Source: Candidatus Caenarcanales bacterium
GTDB taxonomy: Bacteria > Cyanobacteriota > Vampirovibrionia > LMEP-6097
Reading direction: 5' to 3'
Length of the DNA stretch: 14,771 nucleotides
Assembly: GCA_021299565.1 (NCBI GenBank)
Contig: JAJTHA010000127.1
Location: 1-14,771, forward strand
The first letter of the stretch is position 1, and the number at the start of each line of letters is the position of its first letter. A model generated the notes under the pieces. The model saw nothing but the letters and a program-made list of their open reading frames with translations, was not told the origin of the DNA and ran no database searches. Below are positions 13,427-14,771 of this stretch, piece by piece. The translations under genes were made by a program, and so were the position numbers.

Positions 13427-13933
13427 CTAGATAATATCACATTCGGTCATTACGATTTTGAATTTCTGCACAAAACCTAACCAATTGGGGTGATCAATTT
13501 GTTCTTGGTAATTTTCGTGCTTGCAAGATTGAATTGCTCTAATCCAGAATTTTCTTGCTCTAATTAATGACGGCAACTGTCTGACTTCCCAGTTTCCTGG
13601 ATACTGATAAAAAATCTTTTGTGCAAAAAGAGTACCAAGATTATTATTTCTCAAATTGGGGATTATAAAAAACTCTGCGATATCTCTAACATTATTATCA
13701 TCTGAAATCATACTGGATAAATTAACCACAGCGAAGCCTGCTATTTGATGATTACTTTCTAGTAAATAAATATCATAGCCATACTTGGACCAAGTACTTG
13801 TCAAAAATTCTTGATCAAAAATCCCGTTTTCATCTGGCTTATAACCAGTTATCTCTGCAAACTCTGATTCATATTCTTGTTGAAGTCTAACAAAATCATG
13901 ATCCTTAATTGTCTGAATTTTTTTGATCTGCAT
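13427..13933 (-). CDS. GNAT-family N-acetyltransferase
   Basis: This is a GCN5-related acetyltransferase that transfers an acetyl group from acetyl-CoA to an unidentified amine. The core is IAGFAVVNL (strand beta-4 region, 64-72), then DIAEFFIIPNLRNNNLGTLF (84-103), with RNNNLG matching the R/Q-x-x-G-x-G/A acetyl-CoA loop in a weakened form, then NWEVRQL (114-120) and RARKFWIRAI, a pattern common in bacterial predicted acetyltransferases. Length (168) is normal. ATG 13933 is used; a TATACT-like box lies about 15 nt upstream on the minus strand. The gene is first of a two-gene unit with the CheD-like gene and is divergent from the outer-membrane protein gene across 45 bp. Confidence 0.82.
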   Translation of the reverse strand: MQIKKIQTIKDHDFVRLQQEYESEFAEITGYKPDENGIFDQEFLTSTWSKYGYDIYLLESNHQIAGFAVVNLSSMISDDNNVRDIAEFFIIPNLRNNNLGTLFAQKIFYQYPGNWEVRQLPSLIRARKFWIRAIQSCKHENYQEQIDHPNWLGFVQKFKIVMTECDII

Positions 13934-13962
13934 TGTATATAATTCAAAAGTATAACTTAGAG

Positions 13963-13968
13963 TAATAA
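13963..13968 (+). promoter_or_regulatory. -10-like box TAATAA before the outer-membrane protein gene
   Basis: TAATAAT begins at 13963 and ends about 9 nt before the ATG at 13979, with no Shine-Dalgarno sequence. It is a weak candidate. Confidence 0.3.
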
Positions 13969-13978
13969 TTAGACATTA

Positions 13979-14771
13979 ATGGAACAAACTCACTATCTAA
14001 AAATTTACATAGCGAAATTAACTTCGTTAACACAGAAAATAATTTTAGCCCTAGCAATCTTTTGCCTAGCCAATCTAGCGGCAATGGCTGAATCAAGGGA
14101 GATTACCACGTTTGAGCTTGGGGGAGCCAGTAATTCTCCTGGGATAGCAAATAAAGGTGAATTGATTATAGAAGAAAATTTATTTCATTACCAGGATACA
14201 TTCTCTGGTAAAAACTCTTATAACTTTCAACTGCTGCAAACAAAATTACGTTATGGACTTATTCAAAAAAGACTTGAAGCACGAATGACCAGTGCTGGAT
14301 TGGCACTCAATCCTATTGACTCGGGTCTTTCTAATATTTCATTGGGGACCAAATTTCGTTTTCTCGATGAATCTAAATACTTACCAAGTACAGAATTAAT
14401 TGCTGATTGGGAAATTCCTGTTGGCGATAGAGATTTGCGTAATCCTGGTTTTGATCATAGTTATATGCTTGTTCTAGGTAAAGCTTGGACCAAAAAATTT
14501 GGCAGCATTGTCAACCTGAGTGCTGACTTTGCTAGTTTCAGGTCAGAGACAGGTGTTGGAGGCATCGTTTCGATGCCGATGGTCTTCAATGTTAATTATT
14601 ATTTCAAGCCTGAATTGAATGTTTTTTCTCATATCTATGGCACTCATTATTTTACTGGTGGCATAGATGATCCATTATCAGTGGATTTGGGCATGAGTTA
14701 TGCTGTTACAAAAGATTTGGTCTTGATATCATGGGTAAGTAAGGGACTTAATGATGCGACGCAAGACATGA
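13979..14771 (+). CDS. Outer-membrane MetA-pathway (phenol degradation)-like protein (3' partial)
   Basis: The frame is open from ATG 13979 to the right edge (264 codons seen). A long signal peptide (about residues 1-37, ANLAAMA then ESRE) precedes alternating polar/hydrophobic beta-strands ending in aromatic residues, as in an outer-membrane barrel. The pattern LLQTKLRYGLIQKRLEARM (83-101), LGTKFRF, ELIADWEIPVGDRDLRNPGF and SKGLNDATQDM matches the family labelled putative MetA-pathway of phenol degradation, whose members are probably outer-membrane channels; a role in phenol breakdown is not implied. It supports a diderm envelope. The C-terminal part lies outside the window. Confidence 0.75.
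   Translation, partial: MEQTHYLKIYIAKLTSLTQKIILALAIFCLANLAAMAESREITTFELGGASNSPGIANKGELIIEENLFHYQDTFSGKNSYNFQLLQTKLRYGLIQKRLEARMTSAGLALNPIDSGLSNISLGTKFRFLDESKYLPSTELIADWEIPVGDRDLRNPGFDHSYMLVLGKAWTKKFGSIVNLSADFASFRSETGVGGIVSMPMVFNVNYYFKPELNVFSHIYGTHYFTGGIDDPLSVDLGMSYAVTKDLVLISWVSKGLNDATQDM

Overview
The window looks like a chromosomal segment of a low-GC, Gram-negative-type (diderm) bacterium. One secreted protein has a single SLH domain followed by coiled coil, as in cyanobacterial outer-membrane proteins. A secreted microcystin-dependent-protein-type collar domain and an outer-membrane MetA-like protein are also present, together with MEP-pathway IspF, NrdR and SecG. This combination fits a non-photosynthetic relative of Cyanobacteria (Melainabacteria-like), but that placement is inference: no rRNA or other phylogenetic marker is in the window. 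There is no phage, transposase, CRISPR or tRNA gene. No stretch longer than about 300 bases lacks a gene.

Layout. (1) 1-3629: a galactokinase-like GHMP kinase cut by the left edge (+), secG (-), a UDP-GlcNAc 2-epimerase (+) and ispF (-). The two convergent gaps here (1243-1458 and 2942-3116) each carry a copy of a 100-nt repeat that folds on paper into a perfect cloverleaf. (2) 3699-7325: a five-gene plus-strand run with overlaps or tiny gaps, encoding a secreted SLH/coiled-coil protein, a MerR-like HTH plus coiled-coil protein, NrdR, a secreted protein with a Kazal-like six-cysteine domain, and a secreted charged protein of unknown function. (3) 7308-9281: an unknown coiled-coil protein (-), divergent from glyA (+). 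(4) 9310-11832: a minus-strand cluster of a secreted collagen-like protein (47 uninterrupted Gly-X-Y triplets), a secreted tail-collar/MdpB-like protein and a 2-oxoglutarate/Fe(II)-oxygenase-like protein. (5) 11996-14771: an Asp/Glu racemase family protein (+), a two-gene minus-strand unit (GNAT acetyltransferase, then a protein with a CheD-like Thr/Cys/His arrangement), and the start of an outer-membrane MetA-pathway-like protein cut by the right edge.

The most interesting unit is the collagen / collar / oxygenase cluster, which could make a secreted and possibly hydroxylated fibre. The cloverleaf repeats are the best non-coding signal: one hairpin differs at four base pairs between the copies and every change is compensated. 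A third theme is promoter architecture. Several first genes have a TATAAT-like box only 6-8 nt upstream of the start codon and no Shine-Dalgarno sequence, suggesting leaderless mRNAs, whereas several downstream genes have clear Shine-Dalgarno sequences.

Starts I prefer over the longest open frame: galactokinase-like gene begins before base 1; nrdR GTG 5343; Kazal protein ATG 5843; unknown secreted protein ATG 6429; glyA ATG 7998; oxygenase ATG 10020.
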